From: Eremophila alpestris peregrina
Taxonomy: Eukaryota; Chordata; Aves; Passeriformes; Alaudidae
Reading direction: 5' to 3'
DNA length: 64,000 nucleotides
Assembly (NCBI GenBank): GCA_009792885.1
Contig: WMCF01000080.1
Coordinates: 185,139-249,138 of the forward strand
Below the pieces are notes generated by a model. That model was not told the DNA's origin. It ran no database searches and was given only the letters and a program-made list of their open reading frames with translations. The translations under genes were made by a program, and so were the position numbers. This document shows, piece by piece, positions 61,090 to 64,000 of the stretch (position 1 is its first letter; each line of letters starts with the position of its first letter).

Positions 61090-62000
61090 TGTTGTAGAAA
61101 TAGATTTTTCTCCTGTGTCTTGGGTTTCAGGTTGAAATGACTCCCAAGATTAGAAAAAGTCTCTTTCCCATGCCCTGTGCCAGAAGAAGAAGAAGTGGGG
61201 ACTCTTCGGCTCTGCTGTCCAAGGTTGTTTATTCCGTCTTATCTATTCCATTCCTTTTCTGCCCTGCTGAGGTCTGTGCTGCAGCTCATGTCGTTGCTGA
61301 CTCACTGCTGTCAGGGCAGTGTTAACTCTTTATACTAAGTACTACGTGCTCCATGTTTACAGTTAATTACCAATAACTATTACCTAGGTTAGACAGTACA
61401 TTTCTACTCTAACCCAATCCAAAAGTGCCATCATCACAGCAGAAGATGGAGAACAAGAAGAAGAAGCAGAAGGACAAGGACACACCCAGATTCCTCCATT
61501 TTGCACTCTTGAACACCCAAAAACCCCAAAATTCTACTTTTCACCCTGTGATAAGTTGCCTGTCATTCTAATTACACTGTTGTGGCTTGTAAATCTTCAC
61601 ATAAAGTTGGCAATCTCTCCCATGGACTGAAATCAAAGGCACTGGTACTTTTGATTCCATGCCAAGGTCTCTGGACCCCTTGCCAGGGCCTTGGACCACC
61701 CAGGGCAGCCAGAGGAAGGTCCTGGGTTCTGGCACTTTGAGCCCTCATGACATCTATCCACCACAGGCTGCATACACAGGTAAGGTAAGTGCTAACTGAG
61801 GCAGCATCTGCAACTGGTGCTCCATTCTCAAAGGTAGGGCACTGATTTCCATTCTTTTGCTTCACTGTCAGTGCTAGGTAACAACAGGAATTAATGCTGC
61901 CTTTCAAAGAGTGCTCCTGGGACTGCTGTGGGGAGACTCCAACTGTCGTAGTGCTCAAAGACTCTTAATAACTCAGCCCTGGGGTGATTGTTTCCCAACA
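61090..62000 (-). mobile_element. avian ERV LTR, minus orientation (copy 2 of the 26.4-kb family)
   Basis: The minus strand starts TGTTGGGAAACAATCACC at 62000 and ends CTACAACA at 61090, giving TG and CA termini and 911 bp. A TATA box (TATAAAG, plus-strand 61328-61334) and AATAAA (plus-strand TTTATT at 61228-61233) have the same 95-bp spacing as in the 26447-27183 copy. The minus-strand block FDFSPWERLPTLCEDLQ corresponds to FDLTPWKRLPELSEDLN in that copy, reflecting shared DNA rather than a protein. The 128-codon frame 61572-61958 lies inside U3 and is not a gene. No internal viral genes flank it and no clear target duplication was found. A solo LTR is most likely. Confidence 0.72.
61328..61334 (-). 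promoter_or_regulatory. LTR TATA box
   Basis: The minus strand reads TATAAAG, 95 bp upstream of the AATAAA signal, mirroring the other copy of this LTR family. Confidence 0.55.
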
Positions 62001-64000
62001 CTAAATTTTTTGTGACCTCCCTAAATGAGATTGCAGCTTAATTAAAGAATTTTAATGAATGTGCAATGGGAGGTCTTTCATTTCAGTGTGGATCTACGTG
62101 TGTATAGAAGCAGCAGAGGAAGATGGAAAGGGAGAAGGATAGTGTAAAGTTTGTGTTTGTAAACAAAAATAGTGTAAAAGTTGCTTCTTTCAGGGACTAA
62201 GTGCATGGATAAGGGGACACATAGACTATTCTGCTATGCCAGAACTCAGATTTCTGTTTGGCTCAAAGCTTTAGCTCAGCAATATATGGGAAACCAAAAC
62301 CAGCAATGGTACAGACAGCTCTACCTCAAAAAGTTCAGGAGTTCTGGTTTTACTTTAGTCTTTTTTCAGATCAGAAAATGTATGTGAACACACATTATGT
62401 GATTATATAATCTATGGGCTTGATGTGCTCTTCTGGGCAGAAAAGGTCAGAACATAATAATTGACACAGCTAGCCCTTTTGAAATAAATCACTGTAGGGT
62501 ACAGGTGTCTGCAGACTGTCCAAAATCCTTAAACAAAGATGCAAGCAGGTGAAGTTTTATATCAGTCTCTTCTACTTTAGAAGAGATGCAAACGATTTTG
62601 TGTTCTGTCTGTCAGTTCTTAGAGCAAAGCGAGTGCATCTTTGAGGCCAGATGAAACCCTTGCTGCCCATTCTTCCTGAAGCCCTGAGCAGCAGTCCTGG
62701 GGAAAGATGCAGATGCTCATGAACAGATACTCTGTCTCATCTCTTGCCTGTCAAGCATTGGCCAAGAAGCATCTGCACTAGACAGGACAGCACTACAGCT
62801 TCACACTCTGACACTCCATCCCATAGAAGCCTACTTTTTAGGATTTATGTGAGTGAAGTGAAATTAGTTCTGTGTGAAACATTAGCCAAATCCTCATTTA
62901 TTTCTTTTCAAGTTTTACATAAATCCTGATGATCTGATGCGCCAAGAAGGACATACTCAATCTGTTTTACTAAACACATGTGTGCACTCTTAATTACTTT
63001 GAAACCTCAGAGGTAAGACTGAATTTTAGACTTGCACGACATGGACCTATACAGAAATAAGGACATGCAAGGAATGCTACTTTACTCTCTTATTTCACTC
63101 TTTGCTTGTCTGAGTCCCCTGCCTTGCATTGTCAGAGTGCTCAAACTCCTCCTGAGAGGCTCTGGCTCCTTGGGCAGCTCTGTCAGGGCTGTAGGCCATC
63201 CATTGAACAGTTGTGAGACAAAATCACCATGTGGCTTGGATTCCAAAGAAGAGGGAATCTACTTTAAACTTTTAGGTATGCACGTAGATTATGCTCATCA
63301 GAGCATTTAGAGGCAACTTAGATGAAATGCCTCGGATGTCAATACAGACTCCCCTCTCTCTCTGTTGTGCTGTGTCTAAAAGTGAATTAAATTTCCTACT
63401 GAGCCAAAAGGGAAAAAAGAAATGAGGGGATAACCAGAGCAATTTAGATTTAGCACAGACACACTGTCTTTGTCAGATGTAAAGACAGCAAACAGGTAAG
63501 AAAGTGCCTCTGTGGGACTTCAGTCTCACAGTGTATCTGTGAAAGCAATGTCATTGACTGCCCATCCTTCTGACCATGCTCACTGCTTCAGACACTGTGT
63601 CACTGATTGTGGAAGTCACACTGTACCTTCTAGGGAGCCCCGTAACTTGTCTGCATAGCTGGGAACACCTTGCAAAGCTCATCTTTAGTAGAATCCTGCT
63701 ACTAGTCCAGATAGACCAGGACAATAGGAGACCTAAGATATAATTTTTTTATCCTTATTCGTGAAAATTTGAGATTCAGATTTGCAGATGTATTGGAAAG
63801 TATGGGCCTTATTGTTTATTTGCTGTATGTCCTCCTAGGGTGAATCAGGGATGTGGTTGTACAGAAGTAAACATAAACATAATCAACAATTCTACCTTTT
63901 GTTATCATTGTTTGTAGCAAGTCTGTTCTTCCTAAGGATTTGGGTGAGTTTCCCTACTCTCTCTCATCTTAAGTTAATATGTTAGAAGCTTTTCCCTCAT
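62001..64000. other. unique non-coding sequence
   Basis: No gene or repeat is recognised to the end of the window. The 92-codon frame at 63032-63310 has no identifiable domain. Confidence 0.6.

Noticed and set aside
61572..61958. 128-codon minus-strand frame sharing a block with 26878-27102
   Set aside because: The shared block comes from two copies of the same LTR U3, not from a conserved protein.
62840..62927. 11-bp inverted repeat (AGGATTTATGT and ACATAAATCCT) 66 nt apart
   Set aside because: Arms this short at such a distance are expected by chance in this window.

Overview
The window looks like about 64 kb of gene-poor nuclear DNA from a bird, probably Neoaves and possibly a passerine. 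The evidence is the repeat content. There is a long CR1 LINE and several shorter CR1 copies, one group ending in the octamer-type 3' tail (ATTCTGTG-like units), plus LTRs that I recognise as avian endogenous retrovirus families. The sequence is AT-rich, has short simple repeats and contains one 13-N assembly gap beside a poly-T run. I found no convincing cellular protein-coding gene, tRNA, rRNA, snRNA or CRISPR array. Almost all open frames look like chance frames or lie inside repeats. The window is best read as intergenic or deep-intronic sequence.

Layout. 1-1290: unique sequence. 1293-3968: a 2.7-kb, 5'-truncated CR1 on the minus strand. It keeps most of the endonuclease-reverse transcriptase frame but is frameshifted and has two damaged catalytic aspartate positions. 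5870-6010: a probable old CR1 relic. 8942-9026: an uninterrupted 85-nt pyrimidine tract. 11652-12696: a solo LTR, plus strand. 19309-19878: an LTR-like repeat, minus strand. 21781 to about 22015: an ALV/EAV-like LTR fragment, minus strand. 23335-23430: an ancient MIR-like SINE relic, followed at 23783 by a 21-bp shard identical to the large CR1. 26447-27183: an LTR, minus strand. 32582-32663: an almost perfect long hairpin in otherwise unique sequence. 36741-37330: an LTR followed by a PBS-like motif, plus strand. 42960-43881, 46363-46916 and 50925-51421: three plus-strand CR1 3' fragments. 55980-56070: a weak candidate exon, minus strand. 61090-62000: a second copy of the 26.4-kb LTR family, minus strand. 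The remainder is featureless AT-rich sequence with microsatellites.

No genes here work together as a pathway. The window records several layers of retroelement insertion: the ancient SINE and CR1 relic first, then CR1 fragments of differing decay, then LTRs. The most unusual non-repeat signal is the hairpin at 32.6 kb, which has 30-bp perfect arms and an 11-nt loop. I saw no new multi-gene system.
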